A stretch of 64,000 nucleotides of DNA from Oligoflexus tunisiensis (GTDB lineage Bacteria; Bdellovibrionota_B; Oligoflexia; Oligoflexales; Oligoflexaceae): assembly GCF_001748245.1 (NCBI RefSeq), contig NZ_BDFO01000001.1:5247768-5311767 (forward strand), given 5' to 3'. The notes below the pieces were generated by a model, which was not told the origin of the DNA, did not search any database, and saw only the letters and a list, made by a program, of their open reading frames with translations. A program made the position numbers and the translations under genes. Positions 1 through 8,918 of the stretch are shown here, piece after piece; the first letter of the stretch is position 1, and each line of letters starts with the position of its first letter.

Positions 1-147
1 TGGCAGCTTCGATCGGATGCATGGCCTGGCTCCTTGTCATGAGGGCACGAATAGTCAATCACATGTATCATAAGCTGACAGCTGTACCTTAGCGCGGGGT
101 TTTGCTAATTGTATTCACCAGCATTGGCCCCGGCACTTGGAGTTCCC

Positions 148-1101
148 ATGGATGCAGCCCCAGCGTATGAACGTCCCTTGCTTTTCCGTTTGATGGTCGC
201 CAGTCGGGCCATCCTCGTCAGTGGGCTCCTTTTCGTGCCCCTGATGGTGATCAACGCCCTGCAGACCCTGTCGCTGCTGACCAGGCCCTTTTCCAAACGC
301 ATGTTCCGTTCCATCAATCGGCACCTGGCTCATGCGTACTGGACAATGCTTGTTTTGCTCATGAACAAAGTTTACCGCGTTCGCATCGAATGGCACAGTG
401 GCGAACTTCCGCCGCGAGAGGATGTCATCCTCGTCGCCAACCATCAAAGTGCTGTGGACGTGATGCCACTCTTTGCCTTGGCCCAACGCTGCGGTCGCCT
501 GGGTGATATGAAGTTTTTTGTCAAAGAAGTCTTTAAATATATTCCAGGGCCAGGCTGGGGAATGGTTTTTCTCGACTGCATCTTCTTGAAAAGGCGCTGG
601 ATGGCCGATCGCCGCCGTATCAAGGCCACCTTTGAACGATTCCAGCGGGAACGGATACCCCTTTGGCTAAATATTTTTCCCGAGGGGACACGCTTCCATA
701 GTCGCAAAGTGAGAGAGGCCCAGAACACCGCCCGGCACTATAAGCTGCCGCTCTGTGAACATGTTCTGGTGCCGTATTCAAAAGCCTTTGAAACCAGTGT
801 CCTGGGCCTTCAGGATCAGGTCCAGGCCGTCTACGATGTGACCATTGGTTATCCTCAAGGCATTCCCAGCCTTTGGCAGCTGCTGTGCGGCGAGGTGAAG
901 AGGATCGAGGTGCATGTCGCCCGCTTTGCCCTGGCCGACCTGCCCCGCGATGCCCAGGGCATTGAAGCCTGGCTGAACGAACGCTTCTGGGCCAAGGAGC
1001 AGCACCTGCAGCGGCTTCAAAAGGAGGGATCGTTCAGGATGCCGAAGAAATCTGCGGCAGCAGCACGACCGATCTGTGCCGGGGACGTCCTCGCCAACTG
1101 A
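148..1101 (+). CDS. 1-acyl-sn-glycerol-3-phosphate acyltransferase (PlsC family)
   Basis: Probably transfers an acyl chain to lysophosphatidic acid at the inner membrane in phospholipid synthesis. The acyltransferase block I NHQSAVD (catalytic His and Asp, about residues 98-104) and block III FPEGTR are both present, with a hydrophobic N-terminal segment that could anchor it. About 317 aa, longer than the roughly 240 aa of E. coli PlsC and closer to the longer AGPAT type. I chose ATG 148 because GGAG lies five bases upstream; a TTG at 109 in the same frame with GGGG about nine bases upstream would add 13 residues. It converges on the sigma factor gene with a 21-base gap. The family is secure; the exact acceptor is not. 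Confidence 0.88.
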   Translation: MDAAPAYERPLLFRLMVASRAILVSGLLFVPLMVINALQTLSLLTRPFSKRMFRSINRHLAHAYWTMLVLLMNKVYRVRIEWHSGELPPREDVILVANHQSAVDVMPLFALAQRCGRLGDMKFFVKEVFKYIPGPGWGMVFLDCIFLKRRWMADRRRIKATFERFQRERIPLWLNIFPEGTRFHSRKVREAQNTARHYKLPLCEHVLVPYSKAFETSVLGLQDQVQAVYDVTIGYPQGIPSLWQLLCGEVKRIEVHVARFALADLPRDAQGIEAWLNERFWAKEQHLQRLQKEGSFRMPKKSAAAARPICAGDVLAN

Positions 1102-1122
1102 AACCGGAGCGAATCCTTGACC

Positions 1123-1689
1123 TCACGACGCGAGATCGATGTCGCGTTCCTCAAGGAGCCGGAGCAGCGATTTCTCGACAATCAAACGGAAACGCCGCAG
1201 ATGCGAGAGCACCGTGTTGGGACACATATTCAAGGTCGCCGAGATGGTCGCCACGCTCTCGCCCTGGCTGTAAAAAAGCTGGGCCACCCGCCGCCGCACC
1301 GGCGAACGATGGTCATCAATCAGGCTTTGCAAGAGCCTTAAGGAAAGCTCCAGATGCCATGATTGGGAAGGTGTTGAACCCCCCAGCCGGGCCTCCTGCT
1401 GCGCATGCAGAATCTCTTCATTCAGATCATCCAGGGCTACCATGGAGCGGTTCCTCCGGAGTTCCGTGAGACAGCGATGCCGGGTAATCGTGCTGAGCCA
1501 GCTGGATAAGGCCCGTTCATGCACGAGCTGCTCCCGGTGTTGCCAGACGATAAAAAACACATCCTGACAAATCTCTTCCTGCTGCTGCGGGCTCAGCGGG
1601 AAATTGGCCGCAATGCTGGCAACAAGGCGAATGTAGTTGTGATACAGAGGCACAAAAGGATCGGGAGATAAAAGCTTGGCCGTTTGCAT
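1123..1689 (-). CDS. ECF-type RNA polymerase sigma factor
   Basis: A sigma-70 family factor of extracytoplasmic-function size (188 aa). Region 2 includes EEICQDVFFIVWQHR followed by the region 2.3/2.4 stretch with WLSTITRHRCLTELRRNR; region 4 carries a helix-turn-helix around SQGESVATISATLNMCPNTV and HLRRFR. It would direct RNA polymerase to a small regulon. The start at ATG 1689 is favoured by GAGGAG six bases upstream; the open frame extends 24 codons further to 1761 without a better site. No anti-sigma factor gene is adjacent: the neighbours are PlsC (convergent) and an outer-membrane protein on the same strand upstream, so its signal cannot be guessed from context. Confidence 0.85.
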   Translation of the reverse strand: MQTAKLLSPDPFVPLYHNYIRLVASIAANFPLSPQQQEEICQDVFFIVWQHREQLVHERALSSWLSTITRHRCLTELRRNRSMVALDDLNEEILHAQQEARLGGSTPSQSWHLELSLRLLQSLIDDHRSPVRRRVAQLFYSQGESVATISATLNMCPNTVLSHLRRFRLIVEKSLLRLLEERDIDLAS

Positions 1690-1900
1690 AGCGGACTCCT
1701 CGATGGAACCAATCTGAGCACTCCCTGTTCCCATAGCATCAGTTGTGCCATCGCGATCCACGCTCGGGCTTATGGAAAAATTATTAAAATATTAAAGACT
1801 TGCAAAGCCATCCCTCCCCCGTTTGCACAGTTTCCTGGACAGCCTTTCAGACGAGAATACAAAGATGTTCTAAGCTTACGGGCAGCAAGATGAACTGAGA

Positions 1901-2596
1901 TCAAAAGCGGAAGGAAAAGCGAATGCCGGTGTAGGTGGTGTAAAGAGCTTCCTGGTATGTGCTATCGGTGTCGACGCTGACGTTGCGAATTTTGTAGCCA
2001 AAGGTCATGTCCAGAAGTTTGGACGTGAGTTTGATACTGCCGCCGAGGTCGATATCGAGCCTTTGCTTGATGGCAATCTCCTGGTCGATGGCATTTTTCA
2101 TATTGGGCAGCGTGGCCATCATCACATCGAGATAAACGGAACCGCCGCGTCCAACGCCGAACAGCATGCCCGTATTCAGACCCATGCCTGAACCCGCTGC
2201 ATCCACCAGCTCGGTCCCTTCCCTGTCAGCCGTCATCTCGAGACGCGTGAACAAGGCACCCAGGTAGAAAAAACCCATATGGTACCGCACGCGGGTATCC
2301 TGCCAGTTCATGTCCACCTTGCTGGAGTTCAGCAGAAAATTGGTCGTGTCCCGATCAAAGTGCAGAAGAAAGGAAAGATTGGAATGCGTCCCAGCATAAC
2401 CACCCAGACCATAACGCAGGGCCGTTCCGGTATCATTGCTGCCAACCAGCTTGCTTTTGGAAGTGGTAAAGGCATACTGGGCATCAAAGAAAAAATCGGA
2501 CTGGGGCCCACGTCCCGATCCCTGCGCGTAAGCAGTCCCGCCTCCCCCCAGAAGGAGCAGCAGGGTGGCCCGCCAGCACTGGATCCAAGATTTCAC
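1901..2596 (-). CDS. Outer-membrane beta-barrel-like protein, function unknown
   Basis: 231 aa with a clear signal peptide (hydrophobic run LLLLLGGGG, cleavage expected after TAYA near residue 24). The mature part is rich in alternating polar/aromatic stretches with repeated Gly and Tyr, and the chain ends in SFRF, a C-terminal Phe as expected for a BAM substrate. This suggests a small outer-membrane barrel. I do not recognise a named family. The start is GTG at 2596 with AGGAG five to six bases upstream. It lies upstream of, and on the same strand as, the ECF sigma factor, 211 bases away, so co-regulation is possible but not shown. Confidence 0.72.
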   Translation of the reverse strand: MKSWIQCWRATLLLLLGGGGTAYAQGSGRGPQSDFFFDAQYAFTTSKSKLVGSNDTGTALRYGLGGYAGTHSNLSFLLHFDRDTTNFLLNSSKVDMNWQDTRVRYHMGFFYLGALFTRLEMTADREGTELVDAAGSGMGLNTGMLFGVGRGGSVYLDVMMATLPNMKNAIDQEIAIKQRLDIDLGGSIKLTSKLLDMTFGYKIRNVSVDTDSTYQEALYTTYTGIRFSFRF

Positions 2597-2693
2597 GCAT
2601 TCTCCTGTTTCAGCTTTCCTTATGGAGTTATCGGCAGCTGAACTTTAGGATTGAGGAAAAGGCAACGGCACCCTTCAGCACACGAGTGGACGC

Positions 2694-3839
2694 ATGGCAA
2701 AAATCCTGATGATTGGGCACAGGCAGGGTCTGGTGGAAGCGGCCCGAAACCAGGGACTGGATTTCCTTTTATGGAATGGCAAGGAACTGAAAAATCCGCT
2801 CCCGGCCCGGCATCTTGTCAAGCTTCCCTGGCCACGCAATCCCCAGGAGTGGCGGCAGCTGCAGCCTAAACTGTTAGCGCTGGGCCCTTTCACCGCCATC
2901 ATCGGCGGTTCGGAACGCGCCATTCCCCTGGTCGCCGCGCTCCGGCGCGCCTGTGGCCTGACCAGCACGGCGCCCATCAACCTTTTGCGCTGCCACGATA
3001 AGCTTCTGATGAAAAACCGCCTGCGCACCGCGGATATCCCTCTCAATCCTTATCTTTGGGGCACCGGCCTCAGCGCCGATCACATCTGGCAAACCCTTGG
3101 CCCGCGTATCGTCTGCAAGGACCGTTCGGAATCCGGGGGGCGATCCATTCAAATTTACAGCGAAAAGCCCAGGCTTTTGGGTGAGCTGCAAAATCGGCAG
3201 AGGCTGTTCGAGTCCTTTAATCCGCATCCCGAATTCAGCGTTGAAAGTTTCGTGGAGAACGGTCGCATTATTTTTACCAACATCACGCAGTATTATTTGC
3301 GGCAGCATATCAACATCCTGCCCGCAAGCCTGCCACCCGACGTGACGGCCCGGGTTCTGGACTTGAATGCACGCGTGCTGCAGATCATGGACGTGCAGCG
3401 GGGCATGACCCATGTGGAGATTTATCTAGGACCGGATGGGCCGGTGTTTGGGGAAATCGCGGTGCGGCCGCCCGGTGGCTACATCATGGAGCTTCTGCAG
3501 CTTGCCTATGGATTTCCCAGCTGGGAATCCTTCCTCAAACTGGAGCTCGGTCAAAGCTGTGAGCTGCCGCAGAAGGCCCACCGGGTCGCAGCGGTCCATG
3601 TTCTGCATCCTGGCCCCGGCATCATTCAGGCGATCAAGGGCTGGCTGGCCGTGAAACATCACGCTTCGGTGCATCGGGCCAAACTCAAGGTCGCTGTAGG
3701 GGATCGCCTCAGAATTCGCGCGGCGGTGGGCGAGGATGTGGGTTACGTGCTGCAAACAGCCGCATCGATGGAGCAGCTGATTCCGGCCGTGGAGGATATT
3801 CGGCGACTCATGCAATGGACGATGGAAAAAACCGGCTAG
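2694..3839 (+). CDS. ATP-grasp domain protein
   Basis: 381 aa. A pre-ATP-grasp Rossmann-like N-terminus (MAKILMIGHRQGLVEAA) is followed by a helical linker with the LLRCHDKLLMKNRLRTADIPLNP-type segment (about residues 100-122) seen before ATP-grasp folds, a Gly-rich ATP-binding loop KDRSESGGRSI, and a metal/ATP-binding end with FGEIAVRPPGGYI, matching the usual E-(I/V)-x-x-R-x-x-G pattern. Such enzymes ligate a carboxylate to an amine or thiol using ATP. The substrate cannot be inferred. The gene stands alone on this strand; its stop overlaps the stop of the convergent protease-LRR gene by four bases. Family assignment is fairly safe, specificity unknown. Confidence 0.78.
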   Translation: MAKILMIGHRQGLVEAARNQGLDFLLWNGKELKNPLPARHLVKLPWPRNPQEWRQLQPKLLALGPFTAIIGGSERAIPLVAALRRACGLTSTAPINLLRCHDKLLMKNRLRTADIPLNPYLWGTGLSADHIWQTLGPRIVCKDRSESGGRSIQIYSEKPRLLGELQNRQRLFESFNPHPEFSVESFVENGRIIFTNITQYYLRQHINILPASLPPDVTARVLDLNARVLQIMDVQRGMTHVEIYLGPDGPVFGEIAVRPPGGYIMELLQLAYGFPSWESFLKLELGQSCELPQKAHRVAAVHVLHPGPGIIQAIKGWLAVKHHASVHRAKLKVAVGDRLRIRAAVGEDVGYVLQTAASMEQLIPAVEDIRRLMQWTMEKTG

Positions 3840-6109
3840 AAGATGCACTGGCCGTCAGGGATGGGACAGATGCGCGGCAGGTCGGGATTTTTGATGAGTG
3901 AAACCCAAAGACCTCGCAGGGGCGCCAGGGCTCTGATATCGGTCAACTGATTGGAATCCAGCACCAGTCGGTGCAGGTGGGGCAGTCCGGCGAGAACATC
4001 CACGTTGGTCAGTCGGTTGGCGCTCAGATCGAGAGAGCGCAGTTCGGAAAGAGCCAGCAGCGGCTCCACATTCGTGAGATCCTGATGATCGAGCACCAGC
4101 TCTTCAAGGTGCGTGAGCGGCATGAGCGGCGTCAGGTCCGAGATCCAGGGCGCCGCCTTCAGTCCCGAGAATTCCAGTTTTTTTTTTGACTGCAGCACGG
4201 CGTCCGCCGCGGCACAGTCTGCATCATCCAGATCCCTCTGTCCGGCTTCACGGAGCATCAGACGCACCGTTTTGCTGGCTTCCCACAGCACCCGATCCTC
4301 TTCGCTCAGTTCCTTGGCAAACTCACAGTAGGCCTCGAAGGATCGCTGCGGTTCGGGATTATAAAGGCACTGGGCCCCCTCCGGACAGGCTGTGATCTTC
4401 TGCGGGTTGGCCAGGGCTTTTAATGTTTTGAGTTCCTTCAAATGGGCCACCGAGGAAAAATCCTCGATCTGATTCTGCGACAGATCCAGCACCTGAACCT
4501 GAGGCAGCTTGGAGAGGACGGCGATATCCTGAATGCTGTTGTTCCTGAGATCAATACTGCGAAGGCCCTGGGCTTCCGCGAGCGCCGCGATATTGGTCAG
4601 CCCGGCGCTGGTGACGATCAGGGTATGCAGGCGAGGCAGCTCGGCAAACTTCACCTGTTCGAGTTGGATCGTATCATTGGAGCTGAGATTCAAGACTTCC
4701 AGCTGATGCAGGCTCTCCCAGGGAACGGCGGTCAGATCAAGGTTGCCACCATTGGTGGCCAGATTCAGCACGCGCAATTTTTTCAGACGGCTGAGAAAGC
4801 GGAAGTCATAGGGCAGCTTGCTTTTACTGGCGAAATCATAATTATTGCCGAGTGTCAGCTCTTCCAGATTTTCCAGCTGGCCCAGCGGGCTGATATCGAC
4901 GAGACGGTTGCCGATCAGTTCCAGCTTCTGCAGCTTCTTCAGTCCCACGATGGGTCTGAGGTCCGACAGCTGGCGATCCTTGAGCGCGAGATTGCTGATA
5001 TCAAAGCTTACACCCGTGTATTTGAAAACCTTCCAGTTCGCCATCTCAGCAGCGGCCCGCTCCGGATCCGTGACCACCTGATCGAGGTCCGGAATCTCCC
5101 GCTTGCCCTCTTCCCCAAAGCTGGACATCAGAGCCTCGGCGGTCACCCACAGCGGATCATCCGGATTGAAATAAGCCAGCATGCGGGCCAGATCAGGATT
5201 GGAGCCCAGTGATTCCGGAGCATCCGCGGGCCGCAGACCGGGACCCTCAGGATTGTGCTTCGCGTCGAAACGCAGCGTTACGCCCGAGCTTTCCTGCAGC
5301 CAATCCACATAGGCGCCGGCAAAGGTATAAATGGATTCTCCCGATTCACAGATCCGTTCGGAATCCCAGACCGCTTTGGTATTGAGCGCCAGATTTTTTC
5401 CATTCAGATCACCGAGGACATACCAGCGGCCCTGGATCTGCGCGAACGCGGAACCACCGGAATCGCCACTGCAGGTGCCGAAGAGCGGCTTGGGACCGAT
5501 GACCATGAGCTGGGAATAATGCGAAGTATTTACGAAGCGGCGCAGATGCGTCTGAACCTGCAGCCTTTGGCCTGAGCAGCCGGCTTCGCTGGAAGGACAA
5601 TCCGTTTTGGTGCGGCCATAACCGGCCAGCAGGATCGCATCCTCCTGCCCCAGGAGGTCCTCCAGCTGATCCGCCGAACGCAGAATTTCGGCCGGTTCAT
5701 AGCCTGCGGGGGCCTCGCCTTCGAGTTTCACCCAGGCAATATCAAAGTTGGGAAAATATCGGGATCCATCTTTCGGTCGATAGCTTTGAAAGGCGGCCAC
5801 GGGAAGACTGACCGCGGCGGGATCATCCTGCCCCTTGCCAAAGAGCACCACGAACTGCTTGGGATTCTTGAAGCCTTCCACACAATGCGCGGCGGTCAGC
5901 ACAAGATTCCGCGCAATCAGAGTCCCGCTGCAAAAGGAATCCAGGCCCGTGCGGCTGATTTTGGACAGCGAAACCGTGGACACATAGGCCGGACTGTTTT
6001 CGGGCACCGGCTGGCCGCCCACCATGTCCAGCTGCGAAACCGGCTGGGGTCCCGAGCCACAGGACAAGGCCAGGAGAGTCAGTCCGAAAAAAGTCATGAA
6101 TTTCATCAT
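3836..6109 (-). CDS. Lipoprotein with trypsin-fold protease domain and leucine-rich repeats
   Basis: 757 aa. A lipobox LALSC (Cys17) points to a lipid-anchored exported protein. Residues about 29-275 are a chymotrypsin-fold S1 domain with the triad visible as LTAAHC (His75), NFDIAWVKL (Asp123) and CSGDSGG (Ser217). The position equivalent to Asp189 of trypsin is Gly211, so cleavage after Lys/Arg is not expected. From about 365 onward come internalin-type 22-residue LRRs (LxxLxxLxLxxNxLxDIxPL) in two blocks, separated by a Cys-containing helical segment around 590-650. The pair suggests a protease that recognises a partner through its LRRs. Start: AAGGA seven bases before ATG 6109. Confidence 0.85.
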   Translation of the reverse strand: MMKFMTFFGLTLLALSCGSGPQPVSQLDMVGGQPVPENSPAYVSTVSLSKISRTGLDSFCSGTLIARNLVLTAAHCVEGFKNPKQFVVLFGKGQDDPAAVSLPVAAFQSYRPKDGSRYFPNFDIAWVKLEGEAPAGYEPAEILRSADQLEDLLGQEDAILLAGYGRTKTDCPSSEAGCSGQRLQVQTHLRRFVNTSHYSQLMVIGPKPLFGTCSGDSGGSAFAQIQGRWYVLGDLNGKNLALNTKAVWDSERICESGESIYTFAGAYVDWLQESSGVTLRFDAKHNPEGPGLRPADAPESLGSNPDLARMLAYFNPDDPLWVTAEALMSSFGEEGKREIPDLDQVVTDPERAAAEMANWKVFKYTGVSFDISNLALKDRQLSDLRPIVGLKKLQKLELIGNRLVDISPLGQLENLEELTLGNNYDFASKSKLPYDFRFLSRLKKLRVLNLATNGGNLDLTAVPWESLHQLEVLNLSSNDTIQLEQVKFAELPRLHTLIVTSAGLTNIAALAEAQGLRSIDLRNNSIQDIAVLSKLPQVQVLDLSQNQIEDFSSVAHLKELKTLKALANPQKITACPEGAQCLYNPEPQRSFEAYCEFAKELSEEDRVLWEASKTVRLMLREAGQRDLDDADCAAADAVLQSKKKLEFSGLKAAPWISDLTPLMPLTHLEELVLDHQDLTNVEPLLALSELRSLDLSANRLTNVDVLAGLPHLHRLVLDSNQLTDIRALAPLRGLWVSLIKNPDLPRICPIPDGQCIF

Positions 6110-6248
6110 GCAATGGTCCTTCTTGGGCTGGACTTATACAATTTGACATCGTCGATTATGAGGAAATCCCCGCACCCGTTCGCTACCAGAGACAGAGACA
6201 GGGCGCAAGTCAGATTTCGCTAAGATCGAACAGCCTTTGCAGAAAGGA

Positions 6249-7580
6249 TCAGGCTGCAGCTCGTGGCTGGGAAGGATTCTGGCTGAGTGGGATGGAGATC
6301 ACATAGCAGGTATCGGGGCTATAGGGGTCCAAAGTCATCCGACCCCCGATGCTGTCCAGGAAGTCGAGACTCAGGCGCAGGTTGACGTCCCAGGCGCTGC
6401 GCTGGGTGGTCTGTTCCTGAATGGTGCGACGCTCCTGATAGGAAAGACTCGGCCCGCTATCGAATACCCGCACCTGCATCTGGCGTCCGTAGAGGCGGAG
6501 CTGCAGACGCACCCAGGCCGGTTCCTGACCGGCTGCGGCTTCCACTCCTTTATTCACGAGGGAAACCAGAGCAAAGAGCGCGGCCGCGGCCGGCACATGC
6601 AGCCAGGCTTGCGGTTGATCTGCACTGAAATCGAGACTCACGCCACGGGCGATCGCTTTTTCCCGGGTCAGTTCATTCAGGTGATTCAGAAAATCCACCG
6701 CCCGCAAGGCGACCTTGTCCTGGTCGCCATGAGTATGACTGAAGAGCAGAAGACTTTCCGTCAAACGCTCGAGTTCACGCAGGGGCTGATCCAGGTGCTG
6801 CAGCAGGAGAGTGCCCTTGTTATATAAAACATCATCGGGATTCCATTGCATGACTTCGTCGAGTTTCTTATGCATGGCTCCCAGCGGTTCCTGCATGTTG
6901 CGGCTGATATCGCGCGCCATATCCCCAAGCAAACTCAGACTCGCCCGCCGCAGATTGAGGGCATTGGTCTTTTGATTGGCTCTATCCGCACGCTGCCGAC
7001 TGACCTCCACCGAGGCCACGGTGGCAAAGGCGGCGGCGAAGGCGGTCACCATGGTGGCCAGCGTCGTCCCAACCGTCAGCTCAAACGTCATGCCGGACGC
7101 CAGCACAAAACCATACTGTCGATTCACCAGAAGAACGACCAGGCACTCCACAAAAATCACAGCCACCGAGAACATCCCGGTCCAGCGACCACAGAGGAGG
7201 ATGGTTCCAAACGAGATCAGAGGATACCAGGCCATGATCGTGGCAAAGGGTGATTTCGCGGCCGTCAGTGCCCAGAAACTGATACAGGTGGCCAGGGTCG
7301 TCATGTAAAAGGCGGCGATCCATTCCACATGCCGGGCCCGCCGCACAACGAAATAGCCGATGATGCTGACCAGGGCGATGGGCATTTCCAGCCCGAGCAC
7401 TTCATGATAACGGCGGTAATGCAGAGCCAGAATTCCATTCAGAAGGGCCACGAAAAATCCGGTCAGACAAATATGATGCATGGCCCGCTGCCGAAACGCA
7501 TCGAGCGAGGTGGGGCCGCGACGGTCCCTTTTCACCCGGCGGTCAAAGATGCGAATCAATGTCAGAAAAAACCACTGCAT
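6249..7580 (-). CDS. Degenerate membrane histidine kinase (pseudokinase)
   Basis: 443 aa: about six hydrophobic segments (residues 37-190), then a DHp-like helix and an HATPase-like fold. The H-box reads ISRNMQEPL, where kinases have xAHExNNPL, so the phosphoacceptor His is Arg227 and the following Glu is Asn228. The N-box reads VSLVNKGVEAA, losing both usual Asn residues, and the GxGLGL motif is absent (WDVNLRLSLDFL); only the G1 Asp in VFDSGPS remains. This looks like a signalling protein that has lost kinase chemistry but kept the architecture. It starts six bases after the stop of the companion gene upstream, so they are probably co-transcribed. Confidence 0.8.
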   Translation of the reverse strand: MQWFFLTLIRIFDRRVKRDRRGPTSLDAFRQRAMHHICLTGFFVALLNGILALHYRRYHEVLGLEMPIALVSIIGYFVVRRARHVEWIAAFYMTTLATCISFWALTAAKSPFATIMAWYPLISFGTILLCGRWTGMFSVAVIFVECLVVLLVNRQYGFVLASGMTFELTVGTTLATMVTAFAAAFATVASVEVSRQRADRANQKTNALNLRRASLSLLGDMARDISRNMQEPLGAMHKKLDEVMQWNPDDVLYNKGTLLLQHLDQPLRELERLTESLLLFSHTHGDQDKVALRAVDFLNHLNELTREKAIARGVSLDFSADQPQAWLHVPAAAALFALVSLVNKGVEAAAGQEPAWVRLQLRLYGRQMQVRVFDSGPSLSYQERRTIQEQTTQRSAWDVNLRLSLDFLDSIGGRMTLDPYSPDTCYVISIPLSQNPSQPRAAA

Positions 7581-7586
7581 ATCATC

Positions 7587-8438
7587 CTAACCTTGCGCGC
7601 GTTGCGAGATGGCGCTCAGCTTTTCGGTGCTCTCCTGCAGCTCGCGGGCGACCTTTTGCACGTCTTCAATTTTCGCATCATTGCGCTTCGCGACCGTTTC
7701 AAGGCTCTGCAGCTGCTGCTGAAACTGGGCCAGCTGCGCTTGCAGGTCCTGGGCCATGCCGCCCATGCGTTCCCCTACCGTCGCCAGGCGGGCGGCCTCA
7801 TCATCGGTGAAGCGCAGGAGTACAGCCCGCAACTCAGCTCGATTGCGAATCACGTCATAAGCCATCATCAGGAGCAGAAAACAGACCTGCAGCGCCAGAA
7901 CCTGAGCCGCAAGACTCGACACCAGCGCACTCTGATCGGAAAAACGGCCGATGGTATGGCCGTACTGCACATTGTTCTGCAGCACGAACCAAAAAAGCCC
8001 CGTGGCGAGGACGGTGTAAGCCGCCCCCTGCTTCACCCCCAGGACCAGGACGGAGAACACGATCAGAAAGGTAATCCATACCCAATACATCGCGTGAATG
8101 GTTCCCGCCGCGATCTGAGCCCAGGCGCAGATGCCGGTGCAGTAGACCAGATAAAGAAAGGCGCAAAGGTTCAGCCGTCCGGTGGAACGATAATAGGACA
8201 TCAGCACCAGGGGAATCATAACCAGCATGAAGGCAATGCCAGCCATTTGCCAGATGTCCCAGGCCGAGGATTCAAAGAGGAAAACAAAGGGATGAAGTAA
8301 AGCACCAAACAGCCCGGTCCGCACCAACGCACGGCTGCGATAGAGTTCAATGACGCTCAGCTTTTGCCAATCTTTTGGCAAAAACCAATCGACCGTCTGA
8401 ATCCAAAATCTTTTCTGCGGCTTCACGGGGACTCCCAC
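7587..8438 (-). CDS. Membrane sensor module with truncated, degenerate DHp helix
   Basis: 283 aa with about six transmembrane segments (residues 40-195), the same kind of membrane half as the next gene, then RLATVGERMGGMAQDLQAQ and a coiled coil to the C-terminus. RLATVGEx-GGMAQD aligns with the start of a histidine kinase DHp helix, but the His is Gln230 and the protein ends without an ATPase domain. It may heterodimerise with the neighbouring pseudokinase. The annotated start is GTG 8438 with AGGA nine bases upstream; GTG 8426, four codons later, has GGGAG at better spacing and is equally possible. Six bases separate it from the following gene. Function unknown. Confidence 0.75.
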   Translation of the reverse strand: MGVPVKPQKRFWIQTVDWFLPKDWQKLSVIELYRSRALVRTGLFGALLHPFVFLFESSAWDIWQMAGIAFMLVMIPLVLMSYYRSTGRLNLCAFLYLVYCTGICAWAQIAAGTIHAMYWVWITFLIVFSVLVLGVKQGAAYTVLATGLFWFVLQNNVQYGHTIGRFSDQSALVSSLAAQVLALQVCFLLLMMAYDVIRNRAELRAVLLRFTDDEAARLATVGERMGGMAQDLQAQLAQFQQQLQSLETVAKRNDAKIEDVQKVARELQESTEKLSAISQRAQG

Positions 8439-8491
8439 TTGAGCGAATCCTGCGTAGAAGGCATCGGAATTTCAGCGGAAAACTGGAGAGC

Positions 8492-8538
8492 CCCGGCGGT
8501 GAATGCCGGGACGAATTCTCACATCCGGTGTGGATCAC
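8492..8538. other. Two adjacent stem-loops in the gap 8439-8564
   Basis: CCCGGC (8492-8497) pairs with GCCGGG (8505-8510) around a seven-base loop, and GGTG/CACC pair at 8526-8538. They sit between the stop of the small zinc-ribbon gene and the start of the sensor pair, both on the minus strand, so they would be in the leader of the sensor transcript or at the end of the previous one. There is no U-run for a standard terminator on either strand. I do not recognise a known riboswitch. Confidence 0.4.
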
Positions 8539-8564
8539 CAGGAAAAAACGAACTTGGAAAGGGA

Positions 8565-8801
8565 TTAAATGATTTCCCGTCCGGCGATATATCCGGTGCT
8601 ACGGGTATTACAACCACAGGTTCGGTTGCCAGCAGACTCGAACAGTGCACCGCAGGAGATGCAGGTGCGGATCTTGATTTTAATAGGGGAAAGATTTGCC
8701 AAACGTCGCGCATGGTTCTTCAGCTCGATGTCCTTGACCACCGAAGGCGGAAGACGCTTGATTTTGTTGGCTTGAAATTCCCGCTCGATTTCTTGCGTCA
8801 T
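8565..8801 (-). CDS. Small zinc-ribbon-like protein
   Basis: 78 aa if started at ATG 8801, which has a GGGG-containing purine stretch about 9-12 bases upstream; the frame also opens at 8870 (TTG-ATG) with no ribosome-binding site. The C-terminal half has CISCGALFESAGNRTCGCN, resembling the short RxCxxCGxxFxSxGxxNRxCxxC zinc-ribbon proteins common in proteobacteria. The N-terminal half is basic and helical (REFQANKIKRLPPSVVKDIEL). A role in nucleic-acid binding or protein contacts is plausible but unproven. It is divergent from the large lipoprotein gene at 8919 and lies upstream of the pseudo-kinase pair on the same strand. Confidence 0.5.
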   Translation of the reverse strand: MTQEIEREFQANKIKRLPPSVVKDIELKNHARRLANLSPIKIKIRTCISCGALFESAGNRTCGCNTRSTGYIAGREII

Positions 8802-8918
8802 CAGCAAGTGCCCCTTTATACTTGAGTCACACTCAACATGCGAAGTATCGACGACACGTAAAGCCATCAAAATGGCGCAAAATTATTAAGAAATGTCAAG
8901 AAAAACAAAGAAAATACA

